DNA from: Cohnella baijiui | GTDB taxonomy: Bacteria; Bacillota; Bacilli; Paenibacillales; Paenibacillaceae | Reading direction: 5' to 3' | DNA length: 64,000 bases | Assembly (NCBI RefSeq): GCF_020731285.1 | Contig: NZ_JAJFOW010000026.1 | Span: forward strand, 1-64,000 | In this document: positions 51,958 to 61,672 of the stretch, one piece after another | How the letters are laid out: each line of letters starts with the position of its first letter | How positions within the stretch are numbered: position 1 is the stretch's first letter | The notes under the pieces: model-generated | What the model saw: only the letters and a program-made list of their open reading frames with translations | Told to the model about the DNA's origin: nothing | Database searches by the model: none | Translations under genes and position numbers: made by a program

Positions 51958-53307
51958 GTGAGCCAAAGCATTCGTCTCGATTATTCCAAAGCACTGCAGT
52001 TTGTCGGTCAGCACGAGATCGACAACCTGGCACCCGCCGTCAAGCTGGCCCATGAGCAGCTACATAACGGTACCGGAGCAGGCTCGGACTTTCTCGGCTG
52101 GATCAACCTGCCGTTCGACTACGACAAGGCGGAGTTCGCCCGCATCCAGCAGGCGGCCAAGCAGATCCAATCCGACTCCGAGGCGCTCGTCGTCATCGGC
52201 ATCGGCGGCTCCTATCTCGGCGCCCGCGCGGCGATCGAGATGCTGTCCCATTCGTTCTACAACACGTTGACGAAGGAACAGCGCAAGACGCCGCAAATTT
52301 TCTTTGCCGGCAACAACATCAGCTCCACTTATGTGACGCATCTGCTCCAGGCGCTGGAGGGCAAGGACTGGTCGATCAACGTCATCTCCAAGTCCGGCAC
52401 GACGACCGAGCCGGCGATCGCCTTCCGCATTTTCCGCGAGGCGCTGGAGAAGAAATACGGCAAGGAAGCCGCCCGCAAGCGCATCTACGCGACGACCGAC
52501 AAGGCGCGCGGCGCGCTGAAGACGCTCTCGGACGCCGAAGGTTACGAGACGTTCGTCATTCCGGACGACGTCGGCGGACGCTACTCCGTGCTGACCGCGG
52601 TCGGCCTGCTGCCGATCGCGACGGCCGGCATCGACATCGAGGCGATCATGAAGGGCGCGCAGGACGCGTCCACCGCATTGAACAATCCGAACCTCAGCGA
52701 GAATCCGGCTTACCAGTACGCCGCGATCCGCAACGCTCTGTACCGCAAGGGCAAGACGGTCGAGATTCTCGTTAACTACGAGCCGGGCCTGCACTTCGTC
52801 TCCGAATGGTGGAAGCAGTTGTACGGCGAGAGCGAAGGCAAGGACTTCAAGGGCATCTACCCGGCGTCCGTCGACTTCTCCACCGACCTGCATTCCATGG
52901 GGCAGTTCGTGCAGGAGGGCAACCGGATCATCTTCGAGACGGTGCTCCAGGTTGGCCAAGTACAGGACCAAATCACGATCCAGAGCGACGCCGCGGATCT
53001 CGACGGCCTGAACTTCCTTACCGGCAAAACGCTGGACTTCGTCAACAAAAAGGCGTTTGAGGGCACGATTCTCGCGCACACGGACGGTCAAGTGCCGAAC
53101 CTCGTCGTGCAGCTGCCGGACCTGACTCCGCATACGTTCGGCCAGCTCGTTTATTTCTTCGAGATCGCGTGCGGCGTGAGCGGGTATCTGCTCGGCGTCA
53201 ATCCGTTCGATCAGCCCGGCGTCGAAGCCTACAAGGTGAACATGTTCGCCCTGCTCGGCAAGCCCGGCTTCGAAGACAAGAAAAAAGAACTGGAAGCGCG
53301 CCTCTAA
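51958..53307 (+). CDS. pgi: Glucose-6-phosphate isomerase
   Basis: This 449-residue enzyme of glycolysis interconverts glucose-6-P and fructose-6-P. Conserved segments are IGIGGSYLGARAAIE (near 80), NVISKSGTTTEPAIAF (near 141), the catalytic glutamate in QFVQEGNRIIFE (near 320) and the C-terminal lysine in GVEAYKVNMFALLG (near 425). The length matches Firmicute Pgi. The GTG start has AAGGA close by and GAGGGG further up. Confidence 0.96.
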   Translation: MSQSIRLDYSKALQFVGQHEIDNLAPAVKLAHEQLHNGTGAGSDFLGWINLPFDYDKAEFARIQQAAKQIQSDSEALVVIGIGGSYLGARAAIEMLSHSFYNTLTKEQRKTPQIFFAGNNISSTYVTHLLQALEGKDWSINVISKSGTTTEPAIAFRIFREALEKKYGKEAARKRIYATTDKARGALKTLSDAEGYETFVIPDDVGGRYSVLTAVGLLPIATAGIDIEAIMKGAQDASTALNNPNLSENPAYQYAAIRNALYRKGKTVEILVNYEPGLHFVSEWWKQLYGESEGKDFKGIYPASVDFSTDLHSMGQFVQEGNRIIFETVLQVGQVQDQITIQSDAADLDGLNFLTGKTLDFVNKKAFEGTILAHTDGQVPNLVVQLPDLTPHTFGQLVYFFEIACGVSGYLLGVNPFDQPGVEAYKVNMFALLGKPGFEDKKKELEARL

Positions 53308-53327
53308 TTCGCCAAGTTCGATTAGCA

Positions 53328-53367
53328 GCCGTCCCCAGGACCGAATCGGTCCGGGGGGCGGCTTTTT
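53328..53367 (+). terminator. Terminator after pgi
   Basis: The stem GCCGTCCCC...GGACC pairs with GGTCC...GGGGGGCGGC and is followed by five T residues. Confidence 0.85.
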
Positions 53368-53419
53368 CTTTAGATTCGGGAGGCATGCGGACCAAGGGCG
53401 GAGGGGGATAGGCGGTGAA

Positions 53420-53900
53420 AAGCATCTTTCCTGAGGGGCAGCGGGGCGGTGGGAGGATGATGAACGGAAAGAAGTTCCGTACATGCGAATAATGGGGGCG
53501 TCGGGATGGCAATGAGCGGTAAAAAGTTCCGTACATGCGAGGGACGGAGAGCCGAGAGGATGATGAGCGGTAAGAAGTTCCGTACATATGGATGATGGGG
53601 CGCCAGGAGAATGATGTGTGGGAAGAAGTACCATACATGCGGAGGATGGGGCGCCAGGAGGACCTGCGGATAAAGGGGCGGCAGGAGAAATAGATGTGGA
53701 AATAAGTTCCGTACACACGGATAATGGGGCTCGCTAGGCGGATGATGAGCGGAAAGATGTTCCGTACATGCGAATGAAGGGGGCGCCAGGGAGGCGATGA
53801 GTGGTGAAAAGTTCCGCGAGGGACGAAGAGACGAGGCGAGTGAGGAACGGGAAGATGTGCCGCACATGCAGATGATGTGACTCCATGCGAACGATGAGCG
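53420..53900. repeat. Degenerate tandem array, period 51-53 bp
   Basis: A unit with the core GTTCCGTACATGCG, preceded by GATGAGCGGTAAGAA and separated by GGGGCGCCAGGA-type sequence, recurs with the core at 53474, 53526, 53577, 53628, 53706 (one longer interval), 53759 and 53811. The spacing is 51-53 bp except for the 78-bp gap. The sequence is unrelated to the array at 15926 but has the same period. No ribosome site precedes the open frames it creates. Confidence 0.75.
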
Positions 53901-54724
53901 GTAAACGTACTGCACCTGAGTACATTCCGACGTTGCGAGGGCAAGGAGGGCCGCCAAGACGGCTTTCCGGCGCGGGCGCCCAGACACGGTTCAGCCCCGT
54001 CGTTAGGAGGTACGGCCCAAATGCCCCGAATCGGTACCCGGACAAGCGACCCGCCGTATGTAAACACCGGGTCCCGGTCCGCGAAATTTTACAAAGTTCG
54101 GGAACGGGATGCGATCCGAGATGACAATGGTTGTACATTTGTTTCATCCGCCCAAGCCCATTCGCTCGGAACCCGGTATTTGGGAGCGGAGCGAACGCCA
54201 ATGGACCTTCGCACGACCGCGAATCCCGATTTGCCAAGAGGAAAATTGGGTATTCCGGGACAGTCGGCGCGGGTGCTGATTCGACAAATGGCCGGAGTGA
54301 TCCGCCGTCGTTCGCCGACGTTGCGTGTCGAAAGGACTAAGCGCAGCCGTCGGACGTGCGGCAAGGCCCAAGCGGCAGAATTGCCACAGATCGACGCAAG
54401 TCGGATGGCAGAAGACGAAAACCCAGCAATGGAGCGGGTTGGGGGCATTCTCGGCGTTCATGCTAAAGTCTCGATAATTTATGCTTTAAAAATAACCATA
54501 TAAAGTAAATTAAATTAAACAATATCCATTTACAGGAATTCGTTGGGTGGAAAAACCTCCCTCTGTGTCTGTTGTTTCGCCAAAAACAATGGGGATTTCT
54601 TCCTTTGTCTATTTTCTGAAAATAATCGCGTCGGTCTAAATCAATTTAAGTCTTTCCTCTCTCCATCGGCCGGAAAGGGCTGTGACATAATGTTGACAAG
54701 ATCGCTTGGAAAGGGGAGTGAAGC
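53901..54724. other. Gene-free stretch before the exopolysaccharide locus
   Basis: No supported gene is visible. From 53901 to about 54470 the DNA is GC-rich with many short partial inverted repeats; a plus-strand frame of 160 codons (54021-54503) has no ribosome site and a composition unlike a protein. From about 54470 to 54660 it turns AT-rich, where the exopolysaccharide promoter is expected. CATAAT (54686-54691) is one possible -10. Confidence 0.4.
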
Positions 54725-55504
54725 TTGGTCGACCTGCATAGTCACATTTTGCCCGGGATGGACGACGGACCTGCGTCCCTGGAGATGAGCCTCGAAATGG
54801 CCCGCATGGCCGTTCGCGAGGGGATCGAGGTCGTCTATGCGACGCCCCATCATCTGCTGCCCCCTTACGACAACGAACGGTCAACGGTCGTGAAGGCGGT
54901 CGCCAGACTGTCCGAAGCGCTCCGGGCGGCAAAAATTCCGCTCCAGGTCCGTGCGGGCCAGGAAATCCGGATGACGCCGGAATGGCTGCGCGAAGCTTAT
55001 GAAGGCAAGTTGCTGCCCCTGTCCGGCACCACCTACACGCTCATCGAACTGCCCTCCGCCGGCATTCCTGAGCATCTACCCCACGCGATACACGAGATGG
55101 GCGTCCTCGGCTGGCGGCCAATCATCGCGCATCCGGAGCGGAATCGCGAAATCGCGAAGCATCCGGAGCGGCTTCTTCCGTTTGTGGAAGCCGGAGCCCT
55201 ATGCCAGCTCACCTCGCATTCCCTGACCGGGAGATTCGGGAAGGAGACGCAGACCGCGGCCTTGACGCTGTGCAAGCGGGGCTACATCCACTTGGTCGCC
55301 TCGGATGCGCACGACTGCGAGCGAAGGCCGTTCGAGCTGAGAGTGGCGTACGAGATGCTCGAAGCCAAATTCGGCAGCGTGTTCGTTCAGCGGCTCCAGC
55401 GGAACGCGAAGTTGATCGCGGCCGGCAAACAAGCGGAGGCTGCGGCGGTTGTCCGCAGGCGGACGGTGTCGAGCGTCGTCAGGCGTTGGGTGAAAGGCCG
55501 CTAA
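54725..55504 (+). CDS. CpsB/CapC-type PHP-domain tyrosine phosphatase
   Basis: This 259-residue manganese-dependent phosphatase dephosphorylates the BY-kinase that controls polysaccharide chain length. PHP motifs are intact: HSHILPGMDDG (5-15), ATPHH (39-43), GQEIRMTP (near 79), IIAHPERN (near 136) and VASDAHD (near 194). The TTG start has GGGGAG upstream. It is the first gene of the locus, whereas in many Firmicutes it follows the kinase. Confidence 0.9.
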   Translation: MVDLHSHILPGMDDGPASLEMSLEMARMAVREGIEVVYATPHHLLPPYDNERSTVVKAVARLSEALRAAKIPLQVRAGQEIRMTPEWLREAYEGKLLPLSGTTYTLIELPSAGIPEHLPHAIHEMGVLGWRPIIAHPERNREIAKHPERLLPFVEAGALCQLTSHSLTGRFGKETQTAALTLCKRGYIHLVASDAHDCERRPFELRVAYEMLEAKFGSVFVQRLQRNAKLIAAGKQAEAAAVVRRRTVSSVVRRWVKGR

Positions 55505-55619
55505 TGATTCGGAAAATTCGGAATTATAAAACAGAAAGAAGGGGGCGATGTTCCGCCGTTCTTGCGGATGGAACCGAACGCAAAACACATCAACCTCACA
55601 CCAAGAGACGGGAGGCCGA

Positions 55620-56372
55620 ATGGTGAATGTAGATCTGGATTTGAAACAGGTGCTGTCTCTGATGCGCAAGCGCTGGTGGCTGATCGCGGTCATCACCTTG
55701 CTCGGGACCTCGGCCGTCGGCGTTTATAGCGCCTTTTTCTTGAAGCCGGTTTATCAGGCGTCGACCAAGCTGATTGTCAATTCGGCATCGGATCTCAGCG
55801 GTTTCAAGCTCGATCTGAATCTGATCAACTCGAATATTAGCCTGATCAGCACGTACAAAGAGATCATCCGCACGCCGGCGATCATGGATCTCGTCTCCGA
55901 GCACCCGGAACTCGGCGTCACCTCGGACGAGCTGATCCGCAACATCGGCTTCAGCTCCGTGAACGGTACGCAGGTCGTTACGCTCACCTACCCGGATCAC
56001 GACTACAAGAAAGCGGCGCGAATCGTGAACGAAGTGTCGGTCGTCTTTCAGGAGGAAATCCCGAACATCATGAAAGTCGACAACGTGTATCTGCTGAACA
56101 AGGCGGACGAGGACAAGCAGCCGGCGCCCTTCAAGCCCAACAAAAAGCTGCACACGGCGGCTGGCTTCGTCCTTTTCCTCCTGATCGGCATCGGTACGGT
56201 TCTGCTTCTGGATTTCTTCGACGATTCGCTGAAAACCGAAGCGGACGTGACGGCTGTGCTCGGACTGCCGACCTTGATCGTCATCCCGAAAATGAAGGGG
56301 ATGCACGAGCAGTCGCCAAATCCGCCGCCGGACGCTTCCAAAGTCGCGAAAGACAACAAGAAAGCGGGGTGA
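55620..56372 (+). CDS. Wzz/CpsC-like chain-length determinant and kinase modulator
   Basis: This 250-residue protein has an N-terminal helix (about 20-40, WLIAVITLLGTSAVGVYSAF), an extracellular domain with coiled-coil potential, and a C-terminal helix (about 178-200). A cytoplasmic tail follows that should activate the kinase encoded next. GGGAGG lies before both the ATG at 55620 and a GTG at 55623; either may be used. It is 115 nt after the phosphatase and 4 nt before the kinase. Confidence 0.9.
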   Translation: MVNVDLDLKQVLSLMRKRWWLIAVITLLGTSAVGVYSAFFLKPVYQASTKLIVNSASDLSGFKLDLNLINSNISLISTYKEIIRTPAIMDLVSEHPELGVTSDELIRNIGFSSVNGTQVVTLTYPDHDYKKAARIVNEVSVVFQEEIPNIMKVDNVYLLNKADEDKQPAPFKPNKKLHTAAGFVLFLLIGIGTVLLLDFFDDSLKTEADVTAVLGLPTLIVIPKMKGMHEQSPNPPPDASKVAKDNKKAG

Positions 56373-56376
56373 GGGG

Positions 56377-57057
56377 ATGTCAAGGCTCGTGGAAAGCCGC
56401 AAACGCATCATCACCGATCGGCAGCCCAAATCGCCGATCGCCGAAGCTTACCGGACGCTTCGCACGAACTTGCAGTATTCGGGGTTGGATGAACCGATCC
56501 GCACGCTCATGGTGACGTCGGCCACGCCGGAGGAAGGCAAGTCGACGACGATCAACAACCTCGCCGTGGCGTACGCGCAGGGAGACAGCAAGGTATTGCT
56601 GATCGATGCGGACATGCGCAAATCGACGGCGCACTTCGCCTTCGGCCTTTCCAACCGGCACGGCCTGAGCAGCTTGCTGTCCGGACAGTGCGAACTGCTC
56701 GACGCGGTTCAGCAGACGCATGTGCACAATCTCTCGGTGATCACCTCGGGCGCCACGCCGCCGAATCCGGCGGAGATGCTCGCATCGCGGAAAATGGACA
56801 AGCTCATCGCGGATCTGCGCGAGCGCTACGATCTGATTCTGATCGATACGCCGCCCGTGCTCGCCGTGAGCGACGCTCAGATCGTGTCGACGAAGTGCGA
56901 GGGCGTGCTGCTCGTCGTCAAAGCCGGAGAGCTGAAGCGCGGACCCGCGCTGCGGGCGAAGGAGCAGCTGAGCTTCGTGAACGCCAGGCTGCTGGGCGTC
57001 GTTCTCAATCAGGCGAAGGGCCCGGAAGCCGGAACGTACTACGACTACAACGCTTAA
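56377..57057 (+). CDS. CpsD/CapB-type bacterial tyrosine kinase
   Basis: This 226-residue BY-kinase has Walker A SATPEEGKSTT, Walker A' LLIDADMRK and Walker B LILIDTPP. The C-terminal tyrosine cluster is short (TYYDYNA, three tyrosines) compared with many homologues. Autophosphorylation and dephosphorylation by the PHP enzyme should regulate polymer length. The ATG follows a GGTGAGGGG site with very short spacing, so coupling to the upstream gene is likely. Confidence 0.92.
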   Translation: MSRLVESRKRIITDRQPKSPIAEAYRTLRTNLQYSGLDEPIRTLMVTSATPEEGKSTTINNLAVAYAQGDSKVLLIDADMRKSTAHFAFGLSNRHGLSSLLSGQCELLDAVQQTHVHNLSVITSGATPPNPAEMLASRKMDKLIADLRERYDLILIDTPPVLAVSDAQIVSTKCEGVLLVVKAGELKRGPALRAKEQLSFVNARLLGVVLNQAKGPEAGTYYDYNA

Positions 57058-57155
57058 CTGCACGCGAAGGTTGAAGACCAAGGGAGAGAGCAACGAAGCA
57101 AAAAGAGAAAAAGAAAAAGAAACGCCCGAAACGGGCTCCATAGGAGGGAAACTGC

Positions 57156-58988
57156 ATGCGCGTATCCAAACGAGTGCCGATCTGGATCGGCCTCGATCTC
57201 GTATTTTTGTGGTTAAGCGTGTACCTGGCGTTCGTCGTTCATGACGGCGGATGGCTAAACGGGGAGACCGCCTACCTGGCCGTCATTTACGGTCTCGTAC
57301 AGGCGCTGGCCGGCGTCGGGATCATGTACTTCTTCGGGCTCTACCGCCGCATCTGGCAGTACGCCAGCGTAGGCGAGTTGGCCGCGCTCGGCCAAGCCGC
57401 CCTCGTGAGCGGCGCCGCCGGCTACCTGGCCGCAACGGCTGCGATGGGCCAGGTAATTCCGTTGTTCGCGCCGGTGCAGAGCTTCATGTCGGCGCTTCTG
57501 CTGCTCGGCGGCAGCCGGTTCCTGTGGCGCCTCGTCTGCGACCGGTTCGGCGGCGAACGCGGCGGACGGAGCGTAAACCGCAAGCGGACGCTGATCGTCG
57601 GCGCAGGCAACTGCGGGACGCTCTTCGCGAAGGAGCTGCAGATGAACGATTCGTACCAGGCGAAGCCGGTCGCCTTCGTCGACGACGATCCTTACAAGAT
57701 CAAGCTCGAAGTGCTCGGCATCCCAGTACTCGGCGGACGGCAGGACATTCCGGCGATCGTCGCGGACAAGAACATCGAGGAAATCATCATCGCGATGCCG
57801 TCCGCCTCGAAGACGCAGATCTCCGAGATCGTGAAGATCTGCAAGCATACGAAGGCGCGCCTCAAAATCGTGCCGAACCTGCAGGATCTGATCCACGGCA
57901 AGACGGCGGCGCATCAGATCCGGGACGTCTCCGTCGAAGACCTGCTCGGCCGAGAGCCGATCCGCACCGACCTGAAGGGCATCGCGGACTACGTCGCGGG
58001 CAAGGTTGTCCTCGTAACGGGGGCGGGCGGTTCCATCGGCTCGGAGCTGTGCCGGCAGATCGCGCCGTTCCAGCCCGACAAGCTGCTGCTGCTCGGGCAT
58101 GGAGAGAACAGCATCTACACGATCGAGATGGAGATGCGGGCCGCGTTTCCGAAGCTGCCGATCGAAACGGTCATCGCGGACGTGCAGGACCGGACGCGGC
58201 TCGAAGAAGTGTTCCGCTGCATGAAGCCCCAGGTCGTCTTCCACGCCGCCGCGCACAAGCACGTGCCGCTCATGGAGCGCAACCCGTCGGAGGCGATCAA
58301 AAACAACGTATTCGGCACGAAAAACGTAGCGGACTGCGCAGACGCGTTCGGAGCGGAGCGATTCGTCCTCATTTCCTCCGACAAAGCCGTTAATCCGACG
58401 AGCGTCATGGGGACGACCAAGCGCATCGCGGAAATGTACATCCAAGGGCTCGACAAGCATAGCGAAACGAAATTCGTCGCCGTCCGGTTCGGCAACGTGC
58501 TCGGCAGCCGGGGCAGCGTCATCCCTCGCTTCAAACAGCAGATCGTCGGCGGCGGTCCGGTTACGGTCACGCACCCGGAGATGGTTCGCTACTTCATGAC
58601 GATCCCCGAAGCGGTGCAGCTCGTCATCCAGGCCGGCGCTTTCGCACAGGGCGGGGAGATCTTCATCCTCGACATGGGCAGCCCGGTGCGCATCTACGAT
58701 CTGGCCGTCGATCTTATCCGCCTGTCCGGCTTCGAGCCCGGCGTCGACATCGAGATTACGTTCAGCGGCATCCGCGAAGGGGAAAAACTTTACGAAGAAT
58801 TGCTCACGAAGGAGGAGGGGCTCACCTCGACCAAGCACGACCGGATTTACGTCGGCAAGCCGTCGCTCATTAACCGCTCCGAACTGGAATTCGAATTCCG
58901 GAGACTGGAGCGGGTGCTCGCCAAGGATCCCGAAGAGATCCGCAGCGTGCTGCAGCAGCTGGTGCCGACCTACCGGAACGTCTCTTAA
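57156..58988 (+). CDS. CapD/PglF-type nucleotide-sugar 4,6-dehydratase
   Basis: This 610-residue protein has four N-terminal membrane helices (about 8-120). A first Rossmann-like domain follows (VGAGNCGTLFAKEL near 148), then the SDR dehydratase domain with VTGAGGSIGSELCRQ (near 290) and the active-site region SSDKAVNPTSVMGTTKR (near 407). It should make UDP-4-keto-6-deoxy-GlcNAc-type sugars from UDP-GlcNAc, the first step towards bacillosamine or FucNAc-like sugars. AGGAGG lies 8 nt before the ATG. No aminotransferase is visible in the window. Confidence 0.92.
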   Translation: MRVSKRVPIWIGLDLVFLWLSVYLAFVVHDGGWLNGETAYLAVIYGLVQALAGVGIMYFFGLYRRIWQYASVGELAALGQAALVSGAAGYLAATAAMGQVIPLFAPVQSFMSALLLLGGSRFLWRLVCDRFGGERGGRSVNRKRTLIVGAGNCGTLFAKELQMNDSYQAKPVAFVDDDPYKIKLEVLGIPVLGGRQDIPAIVADKNIEEIIIAMPSASKTQISEIVKICKHTKARLKIVPNLQDLIHGKTAAHQIRDVSVEDLLGREPIRTDLKGIADYVAGKVVLVTGAGGSIGSELCRQIAPFQPDKLLLLGHGENSIYTIEMEMRAAFPKLPIETVIADVQDRTRLEEVFRCMKPQVVFHAAAHKHVPLMERNPSEAIKNNVFGTKNVADCADAFGAERFVLISSDKAVNPTSVMGTTKRIAEMYIQGLDKHSETKFVAVRFGNVLGSRGSVIPRFKQQIVGGGPVTVTHPEMVRYFMTIPEAVQLVIQAGAFAQGGEIFILDMGSPVRIYDLAVDLIRLSGFEPGVDIEITFSGIREGEKLYEELLTKEEGLTSTKHDRIYVGKPSLINRSELEFEFRRLERVLAKDPEEIRSVLQQLVPTYRNVS

Positions 58989-59024
58989 CCTGCGCCGAAG
59001 CGAAAGAGGGGAATTGTTGATGTC

Positions 59025-60548
59025 ATGCAAGCCGTGAATGGAGCGGCCGCCGCTAGGTCCGCCACAAATGCAAACACAATCGCAAACGATAACGCAGGCT
59101 CAAGCGCAACAGCCACCGAAAACGTTGCGGACGGCAGGAGCGCGGCAGTCCACGCAAGCGCGACTGCCGACGCGAGCACGGCTGCCGGCGCAAGCCCGTC
59201 GGCAGCAAGCGCGGCCGTCAAACCCGGCAACGCCGTAGCCCGCGTGCTGGCGCGCAAGGGAGGCACCGCCTTCCTGCTGAACGCCTCGGGCATGGGTCTC
59301 GCGTTTCTGATGCAAGTCTGCCTGGCTCGCGAGCTGGGCGCGATCGGATACGGCCATTACGCCTACGTGATGACCGTGATCACGTTTCTGGTGTTTCCGG
59401 CGAAGCTCGGCTTCGATATGACGATCGTGCGCTACGTTTCCGCCTATCGGGCGGACGAGCGCTGGGGCGAGATCAAGGGGATGCTCCGGTTCGCGAACCG
59501 CTGGTCCTTCTCCCTCTCGCTCGCCGTCGTCGCCGTCGGATTCGGGGTTTTGCAGCTATACGCGAAGACGATGGAGCCGGACCTGTACGCGACCTTCCTC
59601 GTCGGACTCGGCTGCGTCCCGTTCCTGGCGCTCGCGCTGCTTCGGCAGAGCGCGCTTCAGGCGCTGAACGAGGTGCTGTTCGCGCAGATGCCGGAGAAGA
59701 TCATCCGGCCCGTGCTGCTCGTCGCCTGTCTGTACGCCGTCGTATGGATCTCGGGTCGGGCCGGCAACGCGCCGCTCGCGATGGCGCTGTTCGGGCTCTC
59801 GCTGCTCCTCACCTACGCGCTGGGCGCGATGGTGCTGCGCCGCAAGACCGTCGCCCACATCCGGGGCGTCGAGCCGGTCGTCCATCCCCGCGAGTGGATG
59901 GGCACGTCCGTCTCGCTCATGATCAACGCGGGCATCTATCTCATCCTCGGACAGCTCAACGTGCTGATGACGGGGATGATGCACGGCACGTACGAGTCCG
60001 GCATCCTTTCCGCCGCCGTGCGGATCGCCGCGCTCGTCACGTTCGCGATGACCGCGATCAATATGACCGCTGCGCCGCTCATGTCGGCCGCCTACGCGCA
60101 GAAGGACATGAAGCGGCTGCAGAGCGTATGCACCGCTTCCGGCGCGGCGGCGCTGGCGTTCGCGCTCGTCGTTCTGCTCGTGCTCGCGTTTTTCGGCCGG
60201 CCGATTCTTGGCATCTTCGGGCCTGAATTCCGAGAAGGCTACGTCCCGCTCCTCATCATGGCCGCCGGCCAATTCGTCAGCGCCCTCTGCGGGCAGACGG
60301 GCATGGTCATGACGATGACGGGTCATCAAAGCACGCTGACCAAGGCGCTGATCGTCTCGGCGATCCTGAACGCGGCGTTGAATCTCATCCTGATCCCGTC
60401 CTACGGGATGACGGGGGCGGCGATCGCCACGTTTGCGGGCGGCTCGTTCTGGCCTTTCGCGATGGTATTCGTCGTCCGCCGCAAGCTGGGCATCCAAACG
60501 AGCCTGCTTCAGGCCATCCTGAAACGGAACCGGGGGGAAGGGGAATGA
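59025..60548 (+). CDS. Polysaccharide flippase (Wzx/MATE-like) with Ala/Ser-rich N-terminal tail
   Basis: This 507-residue protein has about 12-14 membrane helices from residue 80 on, typical of oligosaccharide flippases (RKGGTAFLLNASGMGLAFLM). The first 70 residues are a low-complexity tail of Ala, Ser, Thr and Asn with no hydrophobic segment, unusual for the family. AGAGGGG lies about 13 nt before the ATG, rather far; a later start near residue 75 cannot be excluded. It overlaps the glycosyltransferase by 4 nt (ATGA). Confidence 0.85.
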   Translation: MQAVNGAAAARSATNANTIANDNAGSSATATENVADGRSAAVHASATADASTAAGASPSAASAAVKPGNAVARVLARKGGTAFLLNASGMGLAFLMQVCLARELGAIGYGHYAYVMTVITFLVFPAKLGFDMTIVRYVSAYRADERWGEIKGMLRFANRWSFSLSLAVVAVGFGVLQLYAKTMEPDLYATFLVGLGCVPFLALALLRQSALQALNEVLFAQMPEKIIRPVLLVACLYAVVWISGRAGNAPLAMALFGLSLLLTYALGAMVLRRKTVAHIRGVEPVVHPREWMGTSVSLMINAGIYLILGQLNVLMTGMMHGTYESGILSAAVRIAALVTFAMTAINMTAAPLMSAAYAQKDMKRLQSVCTASGAAALAFALVVLLVLAFFGRPILGIFGPEFREGYVPLLIMAAGQFVSALCGQTGMVMTMTGHQSTLTKALIVSAILNAALNLILIPSYGMTGAAIATFAGGSFWPFAMVFVVRRKLGIQTSLLQAILKRNRGEGE

Positions 60549-61672
60549 ACCGCAGAATCAAGGTGCTACACATCGTCGGCAAGATGCATCCGGGCGGCAT
60601 CGAGACGCTGCTGATGAACATCTACCGGCATATCGACCGGTCGAAGTACGAATTCCACTTTGGCGTCCAGACGGAGGAAAAGGCGTTTTACGACGACGAG
60701 ATCGCCGAGCTGGGCGGCAAAATCGTACGCCAGCCGCACCCGAAGGAAGGCCTGTGGGCGTATCGCCGGGCGCTAGTCGCCAACATTCGGGAGCACGGTC
60801 CTTACGACGCGATCCACAGCCATATTTTCGGCTTCAGCGGGTACGTGCTCAAGGTGGCCAAGGAGTTGGGCGTACCCGTGCGCATCAGCCACAGCCACAA
60901 TACGCAGGACAGCCGCCGCACGAACTGGCTCCGCTCGCTCTACCGGGCGCATATGCGCCGACTGATCCGCTCGCATGCAACGGGGATGCTCGGCTGCTCG
61001 AACGAAGCCTGCGAGTCGCTGTTCGGCGGAGACTGTTGGCGGGACGAGCGGGTGAAAGTATTCCCCAACGCGATCGACCCGGCGCCCTATGCGGCGCTGC
61101 AGACCAAGCGCTCCGCGCTGAAGTCGCGGCTCGATCTGCCGGACGATGCCGTCGCGATCGGTCATATCGGCCGCTTCAGCCCGCAGAAGAATCACGCCTT
61201 TTTGCTGGAGCGGTTCGCCGATTTCCGACGCGTGCGTCCCGAGGCGTACTTGATCCTGATCGGCGACGGTCCGCTGCGCGCCCAGATCGAGGCCCAAGCG
61301 GCCGCCTTGGGGCTTGGCGACAGCGTCCGCTTCCTCGGCGTCCGCAAGGACGTGCCACAGCTGCTCGGCGCGTTGGACCTTTTTGTTCTCCCGTCGCTGT
61401 ATGAGGGGCTCGGCATCGTGCTGATCGAGGCGCAGGCGGCGGGCGTTCCCTGCCTCGTCTCGGACCGCGTGCCGCCCGCCGCGGATCTCGGCATCGGCCT
61501 CATGAAGCGCCTTTCCCTGACGGACGGCGCCGAGCGTTGGACCGATCTCATGCTGCGCCTGACCGGCGGGTCCGATTCCGTCGACTGGCCGTCGCGGCAC
61601 CAGGCGCTGATGACGCACGGCTACGACATCGGACAAAGCGTCCAGCGGCTGGAGCGCATGTATGGAGGCTAA
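60545..61672 (+). CDS. Glycosyltransferase, GT4 family (EpsF-like)
   Basis: This 375-residue GT-B retaining enzyme has the N-terminal VLHIVGKMHPGGIETLLMN and the C-terminal nucleotide-sugar region PSLYEGLGIVLIEAQAAG (E-x7-E, near 279-296). It adds a sugar to the lipid-linked repeat unit on the cytoplasmic face. Its start overlaps the flippase stop (ATGA), and its end overlaps the next gene by 11 nt. Confidence 0.92.
   Translation: MNRRIKVLHIVGKMHPGGIETLLMNIYRHIDRSKYEFHFGVQTEEKAFYDDEIAELGGKIVRQPHPKEGLWAYRRALVANIREHGPYDAIHSHIFGFSGYVLKVAKELGVPVRISHSHNTQDSRRTNWLRSLYRAHMRRLIRSHATGMLGCSNEACESLFGGDCWRDERVKVFPNAIDPAPYAALQTKRSALKSRLDLPDDAVAIGHIGRFSPQKNHAFLLERFADFRRVRPEAYLILIGDGPLRAQIEAQAAALGLGDSVRFLGVRKDVPQLLGALDLFVLPSLYEGLGIVLIEAQAAGVPCLVSDRVPPAADLGIGLMKRLSLTDGAERWTDLMLRLTGGSDSVDWPSRHQALMTHGYDIGQSVQRLERMYGG

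Noticed and set aside
52060..53718. 552-codon minus-strand frame across pgi and the 53-kb array
   Set aside because: Antisense of pgi joined to repeat-derived sequence; not a protein-like composition.
53420..53900. Minus-strand frames rich in His, Pro and Ser in the 53-kb array
   Set aside because: They arise from the 51-bp repeat; frames shift between copies and no start signal exists.
54021..54503. 160-codon plus-strand frame in the gap before the exopolysaccharide locus
   Set aside because: No ribosome site, biased composition and no recognisable motif.
57255..59030. 591-codon frame opposite the CapD-type gene
   Set aside because: Shadow frame caused by G/C-ending codons; the product is His/Arg-rich and has no domain.
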